Source: Mesorhizobium sp.
Lineage (GTDB): Bacteria; Pseudomonadota; Alphaproteobacteria; Rhizobiales; Rhizobiaceae
Assembly (NCBI GenBank): GCA_022833215.1
Contig: JAIPUZ010000049.1
Coordinates: 1-45,573 of the forward strand
Reading direction: 5' to 3'
DNA: 45,573 bases
The position numbers and the translations under genes are program-made. This document shows positions 11,756-19,999 of this stretch, piece by piece. The notes under the pieces were generated by a model that saw only the letters and a program-made list of their open reading frames with translations, had not been told where the DNA came from and made no database searches. Each line of letters starts with the position of its first letter. Within the stretch, counting starts at the first letter, position 1.

Positions 11756-12439
11756 ATGAATCCGCGTATCATGGAGATGCGCGTGATATCCCGACCCGCA
11801 GACATCCCATCTCCCGCCACGACCAGAGCCTTCAATGCGCTGGAGCGAATGGTCGTCACCCTCGAACTGGCCCCGGGAAGCTTCGTCACCGAAAGCGCGC
11901 TCATCGGGAAGATCGGGCTCGGCCGCACGCCCGTCCGGGAGGCGGTTCAGCGTCTGGCATGGGAGGGGCTGCTGGAGGTGCGGCCACGGGCCGGCATCAC
12001 GGTCACGCCGCTGTACGGCAGCGACTGGCTGCGCATCATCGATGCGCGCCGCGGCATTGAGAAACTGCTGGCCCGCTCGGCGGCGCGCTTCGTCACGCGC
12101 GAAGTTGCCGGCAGGTTCCACGAGGCCGCGCTTGCCATCCAGCAGGCCGTTCTCGCCACCGACGTCGTTGCCTTCCTCGCTGCGGACAAGGCGATCAACG
12201 AGGCGCTCGCAACCGCAGCCGACAACATGTTCGCATCCCGTGCAGCGGCAGCCCTGCAATCGCACAGCCGCCGCTGCTGGTTCCGCTTCCGCGCGCATCT
12301 GGGAATGGCCGACTGCGCCGCACTGCATGTGGCGCTGATCCAGTCGGTGCTTGAGGGTGACGAGAACGACGCAGCCCTCAATGCCGACAAGCTGATGGAT
12401 TTCCTGCGCGGCATGGCCGAGGACGCCGCGACGCGTTGA
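11756..12439 (+). CDS. GntR-family (FadR/FCD subfamily) transcriptional regulator
   Basis: This 227-aa protein has an N-terminal winged helix (about 25-90; FNALERMVVTLELAPGSFV, then ESALIGKIGLGRTPVREAVQ, the classic GntR recognition helix, then LAWEGLLEVRPRAGITV). A helical C-terminal effector domain follows (IIDARRGIEKLLARSAARF onward), as in FCD-type members, though shortened and poor in the usual metal-binding His residues. Members sense carboxylates or acyl compounds. Neighbours are the divergent liv operon and a downstream VOC gene 202 bp away, so its target is not obvious; autoregulation at the palindrome 11704-11717 is plausible. Alternative start ATG 11771 is possible. Confidence 0.88.
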   Translation: MNPRIMEMRVISRPADIPSPATTRAFNALERMVVTLELAPGSFVTESALIGKIGLGRTPVREAVQRLAWEGLLEVRPRAGITVTPLYGSDWLRIIDARRGIEKLLARSAARFVTREVAGRFHEAALAIQQAVLATDVVAFLAADKAINEALATAADNMFASRAAAALQSHSRRCWFRFRAHLGMADCAALHVALIQSVLEGDENDAALNADKLMDFLRGMAEDAATR

Positions 12440-12641
12440 GCAAACGCACTTGCAGGTGAGAGAGAGCCGTGAGAACCTTAGCCTGTCTGAAACAGGTTAG
12501 GCTGGTGCGGTTGGCCCAGCCCCTGCAGCCGAACTCCGCCAATGTGGCAGAAGCGGCTCTGCAGGTCCTTCCGTCGCAATCGCGGCGGCCCAAGACCTTG
12601 ACCGTGCCGCAATTTCGCGGCGCGAACAGAAGGGATTGGAC

Positions 12642-13064
12642 ATGCAACAGCAGATTTCCGTCATCACACTCGGCACTCAAAACCTTGAGCGCTCACGCCG
12701 TTTCTACGTCGAGGGCTTCGAATGGAAGCCGGTGTTCGAAAATGACGAAATTATCTTTTACCAGATGAACGGCTTCATGCTCGGCACATTCAGCACGCAA
12801 GCTCTGGAGCAGGATATGAACAGGGCCGGACTTATGACGCCCGGCGCATTCTCCCTTGCCCACAACGTTCAGCGCCGCGGCGATGTGGAACCGCTGATGT
12901 CGCGGCTTGCCGTGGCGGGCGGGTGCATCATCCGTCCCGCCGATGAGCCGCCGCATGGCGGCTTTCGTGGTTATGTATCCGATCCCGACGACCATGCCTG
13001 GGAAATCGCGTGGAACCCGGCATGGGCGATCGACGCCGATGGCCATATAACCTTCGGCCTCTGA
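12642..13064 (+). CDS. VOC-family (glyoxalase/bleomycin-resistance fold) protein
   Basis: This 140-aa protein has two beta-alpha-beta-beta-beta modules. ISVITLGTQNLERSRRFYVEGFEWKP in pieces is the standard N-terminal module (NLERSRRFY). The second module ends in FRGYVSDPDDHAWEIAWNP, the DPDxHxWEI motif of the superfamily. The N-terminal His metal ligand is replaced (VITLG), as in the subgroup lacking classic glyoxalase I activity, so the reaction is unknown. I choose ATG 12642 over TTG 12636 because AGAAGGGA lies 6 nt before it. It stands alone, convergent with mmsA; possible stress or small-molecule role is inference. Confidence 0.87.
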   Translation: MQQQISVITLGTQNLERSRRFYVEGFEWKPVFENDEIIFYQMNGFMLGTFSTQALEQDMNRAGLMTPGAFSLAHNVQRRGDVEPLMSRLAVAGGCIIRPADEPPHGGFRGYVSDPDDHAWEIAWNPAWAIDADGHITFGL

Positions 13065-13070
13065 AAAGGA

Positions 13071-13100
13071 GCCCTGCACTTCTGTTCTGAAGAGCAGGGC
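13071..13100. terminator. Hairpin between convergent VOC and mmsA genes
   Basis: Stem GCCCTGC (13071-13077) pairs with GCAGGGC (13094-13100), and an inner CTTC/GAAG extension closes a 6-nt loop. It lies 7 bp after the VOC stop and 70 bp after the mmsA stop. A T-rich run follows only on the minus strand (CTCCTTTT), so it may serve mmsA; it is imperfect as a terminator. Confidence 0.5.
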
Positions 13101-13169
13101 AAGTCGGGGAGGAAGCTTTGCCTTGCGCCCGCTGTCGAAGGCGGACGCGCAGCTTGATCAACCAAACCG

Positions 13170-14666
13170 CTACTTCATCAGCGGCATCGAGAACTCGGCG
13201 CCTTCCTTCACACCGGACGGCCAGCGCGAGGTGACCGTCTTGGTCTTGGTGTAGAAACGCACCGCATCCGGGCCATACTGGTTGAGGTCGCCGAAGCCGG
13301 ACTTCTTCCAGCCGCCGAACGTGTAATAGGAGACCGGCACCGGGATCGGCACATTGATGCCGACCATGCCGACATTGACGCGGGAAGCGAACTCGCGGGC
13401 CGCATCGCCGTCGCGGGTGAAGATGGCGACGCCGTTGCCATATTCATGCTCGGAAGGCAGGCGCACCGCTTCCTCGAAATCGTGGGCGCGAACCACCGAC
13501 AGCACCGGCCCGAAGATCTCTTCCTTGTAGATGCGCATGTCGGGCGTCACATCGTCGAACAGACAGCCGCCGAGATAGAAGCCGTCCTCGTAGCCCTGCA
13601 TCTTGAAGCCGCGTCCATCGACAACCAGCTTGGCGCCTTCCTCGACACCCAGATCGACATAGCCGCGCACGCGCTCCAGCGCCTGCTTCGTCACCAGCGG
13701 GCCGAAATCGGCGCTCGGATCGGTGGAGGGACCGATCTTGAGGCTTTCCACGCGCGGGATCAGCTTTTCCATCAGCTTGTCGGCGGTGGCTTTGCCGACC
13801 GGCACGGCCACCGAAACGGCCATGCAGCGCTCGCCGGCCGCGCCGTAGCCGGCGCCGACCAGCGCATCTACGGTCTGATCCATGTCGGCGTCGGGCATGA
13901 TGATCATGTGGTTCTTGGCGCCGCCGAAGCACTGCACGCGCTTGCCGTTGGCGCAGCCGCGGGAATAGATGTACTGCGCGATCGACGACGAGCCGACGAA
14001 GCCGATGGCCGAAATGTCGTCATGGTCGAGAATGGCGTCGACCGATTCCTTGTCGCCGTTGACGACGTTGAGGATGCCTGCGGGCAGACCAGCCTCGATC
14101 ATCAGTTCGGCAAGGCGCATCGGCACGCCCGGATCGCGCTCCGAGGGCTTGAGGATGAAGGCGTTGCCGCAGGCGATCGCCGGGGCGAACTTCCACATCG
14201 GGATCATGGCCGGGAAGTTGAACGGGGTGATGCCGGCGACCACGCCGAGCGGCTGGCGGATCGAATAGAGGTCGATGCCGGGCCCGGCGCCCTCGGTGTA
14301 CTCGCCCTTCATCAGATGCGGCACGCCGAGCATGAACTCGACCACCTCGACGCCACGCTGGATGTCGCCCTTGGCGTCGGGAAGGGTCTTGCCGTGCTCG
14401 CGGGCCAGCAGCTCGGCCAGTTCGTCATTGTCGCGCGCCACAAGTTCGAGGAACTTCGACAGCACGCGGGCGCGGCGCTGCGGGTTGGTGGCGGCCCACG
14501 CCGGCTGCGCCGCCTTGGCCGAAGCGACGGCTGCATCGAGCTCGGCCTTGCTGGCCAGCGCCACCTTGGCGCGGACCGAACCGTCGAGGGGCTGGAACAC
14601 GTCCGCCGTGCGGCCCGAAGCGCCCTTCACATGCTTGCCGTCGATGAAATGACCGTATTCAATCAT
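13170..14666 (-). CDS. mmsA: Methylmalonate-semialdehyde dehydrogenase (CoA-acylating)
   Basis: This converts methylmalonate semialdehyde (and malonate semialdehyde) with CoA and NAD+ to propionyl-CoA (or acetyl-CoA). The pathways are valine, pyrimidine and, in rhizobia, myo-inositol breakdown. At 498 aa it is of standard length. Diagnostic motifs: ITPFNFPAMIPMWKFAPAIACGN (147-169, shown here in shorthand), CFGGAKNHMIIMPDADMD, and the catalytic Cys281 in GERCMA. Unlike hydrolytic ALDHs it has the MmsA-type FGGAKNH rather than the usual ELGGK. AGGGAG precedes the ATG. It is divergent from a LysR gene across 177 bp, a common regulator/target layout. Confidence 0.96.
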   Translation of the reverse strand: MIEYGHFIDGKHVKGASGRTADVFQPLDGSVRAKVALASKAELDAAVASAKAAQPAWAATNPQRRARVLSKFLELVARDNDELAELLAREHGKTLPDAKGDIQRGVEVVEFMLGVPHLMKGEYTEGAGPGIDLYSIRQPLGVVAGITPFNFPAMIPMWKFAPAIACGNAFILKPSERDPGVPMRLAELMIEAGLPAGILNVVNGDKESVDAILDHDDISAIGFVGSSSIAQYIYSRGCANGKRVQCFGGAKNHMIIMPDADMDQTVDALVGAGYGAAGERCMAVSVAVPVGKATADKLMEKLIPRVESLKIGPSTDPSADFGPLVTKQALERVRGYVDLGVEEGAKLVVDGRGFKMQGYEDGFYLGGCLFDDVTPDMRIYKEEIFGPVLSVVRAHDFEEAVRLPSEHEYGNGVAIFTRDGDAAREFASRVNVGMVGINVPIPVPVSYYTFGGWKKSGFGDLNQYGPDAVRFYTKTKTVTSRWPSGVKEGAEFSMPLMK

Positions 14667-14787
14667 GCTCTCACTCCCTGGATGGATGCCAAAATCTTCA
14701 TTGGGCCGGATTGTTCACCTTCCCGACAAGCTTGGCAATGCGAGCGAAAACGCATCCGTTGTGCAAATTTGGTAGAACAAGTTCGCC

Positions 14788-14807
14788 ATGCGCTTTATTT
14801 GGTGCAT
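14788..14807. promoter_or_regulatory. Candidate LysR-type binding site between mmsA and lysR
   Basis: The inverted repeat ATGC-N12-GCAT lies 36 bp before the LysR start and 121 bp before mmsA, in the 177-bp divergent spacer. LysR proteins bind interrupted dyads of this kind. The match is short, so this is tentative. Confidence 0.35.
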
Positions 14808-14843
14808 AGTGAACCTGCCGCTGGTCCAGAGGGGAGCAAGCAC

Positions 14844-15725
14844 ATGAACTGGGACGACGTGCGCATCTTCCTTGCCGTGGCCCGCTCGGGGCAGATCCTC
14901 GGCGCGGCGCGGCGGCTGGAGCTGAACCATGCCACCGTATCGCGGCGCATCGGCGCGCTGGAGGAGGCGCTACGGGCAAAGCTGTTCCGCCGCCTCACCA
15001 CGGGCAGCGAACTGACGCCGGCCGGCGAGCGTTTCCTCGAAATCGCCGAGCGCATGGAAGCCGACGTGATCGCCGCCCGCTCGGCGGTCGCCGAGGAGGA
15101 CGAGGACATTTCCGGTTCGGTCCGCATCGGCGCGCCGGACGGCTTCGGCGTCGCCTTCCTCGCCAGGCGCCTCGGCGAGCTGACCCGCCAGCACCGCGAC
15201 CTCACCATCCAGCTCGTGCCGGTGCCGCGCTCGTTTTCGCTGTCGCGGCGCGAGGCCGACATCGCCATCACCGTCGAGCGGCCGCAGGAGGGCCGTCTGG
15301 TGGCGGGAAAACTGGTCGATTATACGCTTGGCCTCTTCGCCTCGCGTGACTACGCCGAACGCTACGGCCTGCCGAAAAACGCCACTGAGCTGCCGCAGCA
15401 CGCCCTGATCGGCTATGTGCCCGACCTGATCGTCAGCCCCTCGCTCGACTACGAGGCCGAATTCAGCACGGACTGGCGCTCCGCCTTCGCCATCTCCTCG
15501 GCGCTCGGACAGGCCGAAGCGGTGCGTTCGGGCGCCGGCATCGGCATCCTCCACACCTTCATCGCCCGCTCCATGCCCGAGCTCGTGCCGGTCGAGGCTG
15601 TCGCCCCGATCCGCCGGTCCTACTGGCTGGTCTATCACGAAACGGTGCGGCCGCTGCGCCGCGTGCAGGCGGTGGCAAGCTTCATCACGCGGGTCGTCGA
15701 ACGCGAGCGGGGCCTGTTTTCCTGA
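14844..15725 (+). CDS. LysR-family transcriptional regulator
   Basis: This 293-aa protein has an N-terminal winged helix (1-60: MNWDDVRIFLAVARSGQILG, then AARRLELNHATVSRRIGALEE) and a substrate-binding domain from about residue 90 (ISGSVRIGAPDGFGVAFLA onward). The start is ATG 14844, with GGGGAG 7 nt before it; the longer upstream frame runs antisense to mmsA and is a shadow. It is divergently placed to mmsA and therefore probably controls it, responding to a valine- or inositol-pathway intermediate. That target is inferred from position only. Confidence 0.92.
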   Translation: MNWDDVRIFLAVARSGQILGAARRLELNHATVSRRIGALEEALRAKLFRRLTTGSELTPAGERFLEIAERMEADVIAARSAVAEEDEDISGSVRIGAPDGFGVAFLARRLGELTRQHRDLTIQLVPVPRSFSLSRREADIAITVERPQEGRLVAGKLVDYTLGLFASRDYAERYGLPKNATELPQHALIGYVPDLIVSPSLDYEAEFSTDWRSAFAISSALGQAEAVRSGAGIGILHTFIARSMPELVPVEAVAPIRRSYWLVYHETVRPLRRVQAVASFITRVVERERGLFS

Positions 15726-15803
15726 TGGGCCAACAGGCCAGCCGGCCTTGCCAACCACTTGCTTTTCGGAGATTTTCCGCCGGGGCTGAACAGGGGCAAG
15801 GGC

Positions 15804-16271
15804 GTGGGACCGAAAATCGCAGTTTTGACATTGGGGCTGGCGCTTGCCGGCACGGCATCGGCTGAAGACCTCTCATGGTTCACGCAACCGGCCGGAGAAG
15901 GCGGCATCGAGCTGATCTATGGCACACCCGACAGTGGCTATGCGCCGATCTCCTTTCGCTGCGACAGGCCCGGCACCCCGCTGACCGTGGTCATCGAGCA
16001 TGAACCGGCCAATGCCGAAGATGGCATCGCGGTGGAGGTTCTGCTTTCGGCCGGCGATATCGAATTGCCGCTCGCCACAACCGGCACAAGGCTGTTGATG
16101 GACGAGTTGTTCATCCTGCAAGGCGAAACGCCGCTCGATGCGCGCCTTCAGGACCTGCTCACCTCGCGAGGGCCGCTGATACTGACCATCGAGGGCGACA
16201 GGCAGGACTACCCACTCTACGACGCGAGCGCGGCCGTGCAGGCCATGCTCGGCGCCTGCAAAACCGGCTGA
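15804..16271 (+). CDS. Hypothetical exported protein
   Basis: This 155-aa protein has no family I recognise. With GTG 15804 as start (AGGGG 7 nt upstream), the N-terminus is a signal peptide: a KIAVLTLGLALAG core and a TASA cleavage site before EDLSW. An upstream TTG at 15759 would bury this signal. The mature part is acidic and beta-rich (GGIELIYGTPDSGYAPISF, PLTVVIEHEPAN, IAVEVLLSAGDIELPLA, RGPLILTIEGD). It has two Cys (FRCD and GACK near the end) that could form a disulfide. It follows the LysR gene by 78 bp on the same strand; a periplasmic role is likely but unknown. Confidence 0.75.
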   Translation: MGPKIAVLTLGLALAGTASAEDLSWFTQPAGEGGIELIYGTPDSGYAPISFRCDRPGTPLTVVIEHEPANAEDGIAVEVLLSAGDIELPLATTGTRLLMDELFILQGETPLDARLQDLLTSRGPLILTIEGDRQDYPLYDASAAVQAMLGACKTG

Positions 16272-16355
16272 CCGGAGCAGACCGTTTTCAGGACCGGCAA
16301 ACCGACCGCGGGCAGCGCTCCAGATTTAATCTTGATTATTTTCATCCACTTTAAT

Positions 16356-16721
16356 ATGAAAGCCCGGCAAGTGGCGAGATCGATACAAGCGGAGCAGCGT
16401 GCCTTGGCGAACATGGTGGAAATCGAACGGCGTCAGGATGAGGCGCAGGATCAGTTGCGCATCACCATCATGAACGAATTCTGCCGCATCATGGGGCGCA
16501 GCGGCCTGCCGCCCATGGCTGTGATGCGGCTGGCCGCCCGCGCCGTCGGCGAGGTCTACCGCGAAGTTGCCGACAGCCACTCCGGCCCCAATGCCTGCCC
16601 CTGCAACTGGCGCCCGAACGAGCGGGTCGACACCGACATGCTGTGCACCGCGCTGATGGCGGCGATCCGCTACAGGCCGGTCGCCGACCTGCGCACCATG
16701 CGCATCGCCGGCTCGGCCTGA
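16356..16721 (+). CDS. Conserved hypothetical cytoplasmic protein
   Basis: This 121-aa protein has a charged, helical N-terminal half (RQVARSIQAEQRALANMVE, then IERRQDEAQDQLR). A conserved-looking C-terminal half follows with three Cys (ACPCNWRP, DMLCTALM). No membrane segment or signal is seen. The start is uncertain: ATG 16356 has no clear ribosome site, TTG 16332 would add eight hydrophobic residues, and ATG 16413 would shorten it. It ends 21 bp before the convergent Gfo/Idh gene. The clustered Cys could bind metal, but that is speculation. Confidence 0.65.
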   Translation: MKARQVARSIQAEQRALANMVEIERRQDEAQDQLRITIMNEFCRIMGRSGLPPMAVMRLAARAVGEVYREVADSHSGPNACPCNWRPNERVDTDMLCTALMAAIRYRPVADLRTMRIAGSA

Positions 16722-16742
16722 AGCCTCTTTGCTCCTGAGGTT

Positions 16743-17987
16743 CTACGCGCCGCGGCGCGCCACCAGCGGCACGTAGTCTTCCAGCTCAGGCGCGGGGAAG
16801 CGCACCGTCTCGCCGGTCTCGGCAGAGCGGTAGAGAGCCATCAGCATCTCGACCACGCCCAGCCCGTCCTCGAAGGTTTCAAGCGGCGTCTCGCCCTTGC
16901 GGAAGCACTCGACCATGTGGCGGTTCTCGTCGGTGTAGCCATAAACGCCCGCCTCGTCCTCCAGCACCGGCATCAGCCCCTGCTCGGCATTCTGCTTCTC
17001 AACGAGGTCCTCGCCTTCCGAGCCCTTCACCTCGCGCGACATGAACACCTTGAGCCCGGTCGAGAGCGAATTGAACTCCATCGCATATTCCGGCCCCAAC
17101 AATTCGAGTTGGATGCGCAGGCCCGCCCCCACATAGGCCCATGAGGTGGTGGCCTCGATCATCAGTTCGTTGCCGTCCTCGTCCTCCAGCGCGATGGTGC
17201 CGCGCGCGAAATCCTCCGAAGGCCGGTTGCGGTAATCGACCTCGGCGCCGAAACGGGCGCGCAACTGGTCGGCATAATGCGGCCGCGTCCATTTCAGGTT
17301 GGCCACCGTGCCGTTCACCGCCTTGATCTTGAGCGAGCTGCGCGGCGCGCCGGGTGCAGTCAGCAGATGGCGCGCGACCTCGACCGAATGGCACATCATG
17401 TCGGAGAGCACGCCGCCGCCCTGCTTGTCGCCCTGCCAGAACCACGGCTCGTGCGGGCCGGAATGCTCCTCGGCTGCGCGCGCCAGATAGGGCCGCCCGG
17501 TGGTGGAGGCGGCGCGCCGCCAGATGATCTCCTTGCCGCGCAGCACCGGCGTGGAGAAAACCTGGTTCTCCAGATAGCCGTGGTTGAGCCCGGCATCGGT
17601 GGCCAGCGACAGCATCTCGCGCGCCTCGCGCACGGTGCGCGCCAGCGGCTTTTCGCAGGCCACCGCGAACACCTTGCTGCGCCCTGCCTTCACCTCGGCA
17701 TGGATGGTGCGCATGATGTCGAGGCGGGTGTAGTTGGGCGACAGGATCCAGATGGCGTCGACGTCATCGGCGCGCAGCATGGATTCGAGGCTCTCATGGC
17801 TTGTGCAAGCGCCCAGCCCAAGCTCCGTCACCTGATCGACGAAGCGCTGGCGGTTTTCGGCGCTGCGGCTGTAAACGCCCGTCACCTCGACATTGCGCAC
17901 GCCGAGCATCGACTTGAGATGGAAATGGGCGATGAAGCCGCTGCCGACGAAACCGACCCGCAGCGTGGCTTTCGGAAACTCCGTCAT
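16743..17987 (-). CDS. Gfo/Idh/MocA-family NAD(P)-dependent oxidoreductase
   Basis: This 414-aa sugar or inositol-type dehydrogenase has an N-terminal Rossmann domain (VGFVGSGFIAHFHLKSM, GxGxxA variant, about 11-27). The EKP motif (VACEKPLARTVREAREML) has the conserved Lys. The C-terminal catalytic domain includes GGGVLSDMMCHSVEVARHLL, whose Asp/His positions match the family's catalytic site. It is the last gene of the sugar ABC operon, 27 bp after the lacI stop, with AGGAG 5 nt before its ATG. It probably oxidises the imported sugar, polyol or derivative; substrate is not readable from sequence. Confidence 0.9.
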   Translation of the reverse strand: MTEFPKATLRVGFVGSGFIAHFHLKSMLGVRNVEVTGVYSRSAENRQRFVDQVTELGLGACTSHESLESMLRADDVDAIWILSPNYTRLDIMRTIHAEVKAGRSKVFAVACEKPLARTVREAREMLSLATDAGLNHGYLENQVFSTPVLRGKEIIWRRAASTTGRPYLARAAEEHSGPHEPWFWQGDKQGGGVLSDMMCHSVEVARHLLTAPGAPRSSLKIKAVNGTVANLKWTRPHYADQLRARFGAEVDYRNRPSEDFARGTIALEDEDGNELMIEATTSWAYVGAGLRIQLELLGPEYAMEFNSLSTGLKVFMSREVKGSEGEDLVEKQNAEQGLMPVLEDEAGVYGYTDENRHMVECFRKGETPLETFEDGLGVVEMLMALYRSAETGETVRFPAPELEDYVPLVARRGA

Positions 17988-18014
17988 GGTCGCTCCTTTC
18001 AGGAATGGCGTTGT

Positions 18015-19034
18015 TCAGGAAATCTTCGGCGCGGCGGTGGTGCCGCGCACTTTCAGCGTGGTGGGCAGGATCACCGGCTTCCGTGGCGCGGGCGCACCGG
18101 AAAGCATGTCGAGCAGCATGCCCATGGCCCGTTTGCCGATCTCGGCGCGCGGCTGCGCAACCGTGGTCAGCGGCGGAAAGAAGGCTTCGCTCAGATAAAG
18201 ATCGTCGAAGCCGACGACCGACACATCACCCGGCACGTCGCGGCCCATGCGGCGCAATTCGTGGATCGCGCCGAAGGCCATCTCGTCATTGGCGAGGAAG
18301 ATGGCGGTGGGCGGCTCGGGCAGCGCCAGCAGCCGGCGGCAGGCGTCGCGGCCCGATTGCAGCAGATAGTCGCCGCGCGGCTCATACCCCTCGGGAACCG
18401 GCAGGCCGGCCGCCTGCATGGCGGCGCGATAGCCTTCCCGGCGGCGCACGCTCATCTCCTCCGGCACCGGCCCGCAGACATGGGCGATGCGGCGGTGGCC
18501 GAGCCCGACCAGATGCTCCACCGCCTGCATGGCTGCCGCCGCGTTGTCGATCTGGACATGCGGGAAGCCGACGCCCTCGATCATTTCCAGCGCCACCACC
18601 ACCGGCAGGTCCGCCGAGAGGTGGCGGCGAAAGTCCGGCGTCGAGGGCAGCGAGCCGGTCATCAGGATCATGCCGTCGGCATGGCCGTCACGCAGCATGT
18701 CGAAATATTCGGTCTCGCGCTCGGGGTCGTTCTCGGCATTGCCCATCAGCACGGCATAGCCGGCGGCGCGCGCCGCCGCCTCCACGCCCTTGACCACATC
18801 GAGATAGAAGGGGTTGCCGATGTCGCGCACCACCAGGAGCACCGCCATGGAGCGGCGGGTGCGCAAATTGCGGGCGCTGACATTGGGCCGGTAGTTGAGC
18901 GCGCTCGCCGCCTCGCGGATGCGCGACAGCGTCGGCTCCGCCACCAGCCCGGTATCGGCCAGCGCCCGCGACACGGTGGCCGGCGAGACGCCGAGGCGCT
19001 CGGCAATGTCCTTGATCTTCGGCCGCCTTGTCAT
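18015..19034 (-). CDS. LacI-family transcriptional repressor of the sugar operon
   Basis: This 339-aa protein has the N-terminal LacI helix-turn-helix and hinge (KIKDIAERLGVSPATVSRAL, then RIREAASALNYRPNVSARNL). A periplasmic-binding-protein-like effector domain follows (MAVLLVVRDIGNPFYLDVVKG; HADGMILMTGSLP; AIFLANDEMAFGAIHELRRMG; VSVVGFDDL). The start is ATG 19034; the longer frame lies in the permease gene. It sits inside the ABC operon, 8 bp after a permease stop and 27 bp before the Gfo/Idh gene, so the repressor is co-expressed with what it probably controls. Its likely operator is the palindrome at 23620-23633. Confidence 0.94.
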   Translation of the reverse strand: MTRRPKIKDIAERLGVSPATVSRALADTGLVAEPTLSRIREAASALNYRPNVSARNLRTRRSMAVLLVVRDIGNPFYLDVVKGVEAAARAAGYAVLMGNAENDPERETEYFDMLRDGHADGMILMTGSLPSTPDFRRHLSADLPVVVALEMIEGVGFPHVQIDNAAAAMQAVEHLVGLGHRRIAHVCGPVPEEMSVRRREGYRAAMQAAGLPVPEGYEPRGDYLLQSGRDACRRLLALPEPPTAIFLANDEMAFGAIHELRRMGRDVPGDVSVVGFDDLYLSEAFFPPLTTVAQPRAEIGKRAMGMLLDMLSGAPAPRKPVILPTTLKVRGTTAAPKIS

Positions 19035-19042
19035 GAGACCGG

Positions 19043-19999
19043 TCACGCCCTCATCGAGCGGCCGCGGCCGTAGAACAGCATCAGCACCAGAAGCGTGGCC
19101 CCGAACACCATCTGGCGGCCGGATTCGTCGATGTTGACGGTGGTGAGGATGCTTTGCAGGATGACCAGCAGGAACGCACCGGCCATGGTGCCGGTATAGC
19201 CGCCCTTGCCGCCCGACAGCGGCGTGCCGCCGAACACCACGGCGATGATGGAGGCCAGCATGTATTGCTCGCCGACATTGGCGAAGGACGAGCCTGAATA
19301 GCCGAGCAGGCAGATGCCGGCGATCGCCGCGAACACGCCCGACAGAACGAACAGCGCGATGCGGATCGCCTTGACCGGCACGCCGGCCATGAACGCCGCC
19401 TGCTCGTTGGAGCCGATGGCGTAGATGCGGTGGCCGAACACCGTGCGGTTGAGCAGGAAGGCCATCACCAGCCCTATGACCACCCACAGCCACAATATGC
19501 CGGGCAGGCCGAACAGGAATGTGCGCGACACGAAATCGGCCAGCGCAGGTGCCGCGCGTCCCGAAGGAATGCCCTGGCGAACCACGACCAGCAGGCCCTG
19601 CAGCACGCCCAGCATGCCGAGCGTCATGACCAGCGGCGGGATGCGCAGCAGCGTCACGCCGATGCCGTTGAGCAGACCGAAGAAGGCGCCGGTCACGATG
19701 CAGGCAAGGATGGCCAGAGGAATGCCGCCATTCTCGCCCGCCATCAGATTGCCGGCGATGATGGCGCTAAGCGACACCACGCCGCCGACCGACAGGTCGA
19801 TGCCCTCGCGCCCGCCGAGGATGACGAGATTCTGCCCGGCCGCGACGATGCCGAGCAGCGCGGCCACGATCAGCAGGCGCAAGATCTGCTGGCCGGAGGC
19901 GAAGCCCGGCGACAGCGTTTCGCCCAGCCACAAAAGAACGGCGATCAGGATCAGCGCCACCACCAGCGGCTGCCTGATGAAGGCGGTCACCGCGCTCAT
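19043..19999 (-). CDS. Sugar ABC transporter permease (RbsC-like), second copy
   Basis: This 318-aa inner-membrane permease belongs to the ribose/xylose/galactose (CUT2) class. It has about 8-10 hydrophobic helices. Family landmarks are GQNLVILGGREGIDLSVGGV in shorthand (the DLSVG motif), LLNGIGVTLLRIPPLVMTLG, the coupling-loop region YAIGSNEQAAFMAGVPVKAI, and VVFGGTPLSGGKGGY. The start ATG 19999 overlaps the stop of the preceding permease by 4 bp (ATGA), so the two are coupled and probably form a heterodimer. It ends 8 bp before lacI. Confidence 0.93.
   Translation of the reverse strand: MSAVTAFIRQPLVVALILIAVLLWLGETLSPGFASGQQILRLLIVAALLGIVAAGQNLVILGGREGIDLSVGGVVSLSAIIAGNLMAGENGGIPLAILACIVTGAFFGLLNGIGVTLLRIPPLVMTLGMLGVLQGLLVVVRQGIPSGRAAPALADFVSRTFLFGLPGILWLWVVIGLVMAFLLNRTVFGHRIYAIGSNEQAAFMAGVPVKAIRIALFVLSGVFAAIAGICLLGYSGSSFANVGEQYMLASIIAVVFGGTPLSGGKGGYTGTMAGAFLLVILQSILTTVNIDESGRQMVFGATLLVLMLFYGRGRSMRA

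Noticed and set aside
11344-11928. 194-codon minus-strand frame in the livH/GntR gap
   Set aside because: It overlaps the GntR gene start in antisense, has no family character and no ribosome site.
13446-14843. Long 5' extension of the LysR frame, antisense to mmsA
   Set aside because: The LysR protein starts at 14844 with a ribosome site; the extension is the reverse of mmsA.
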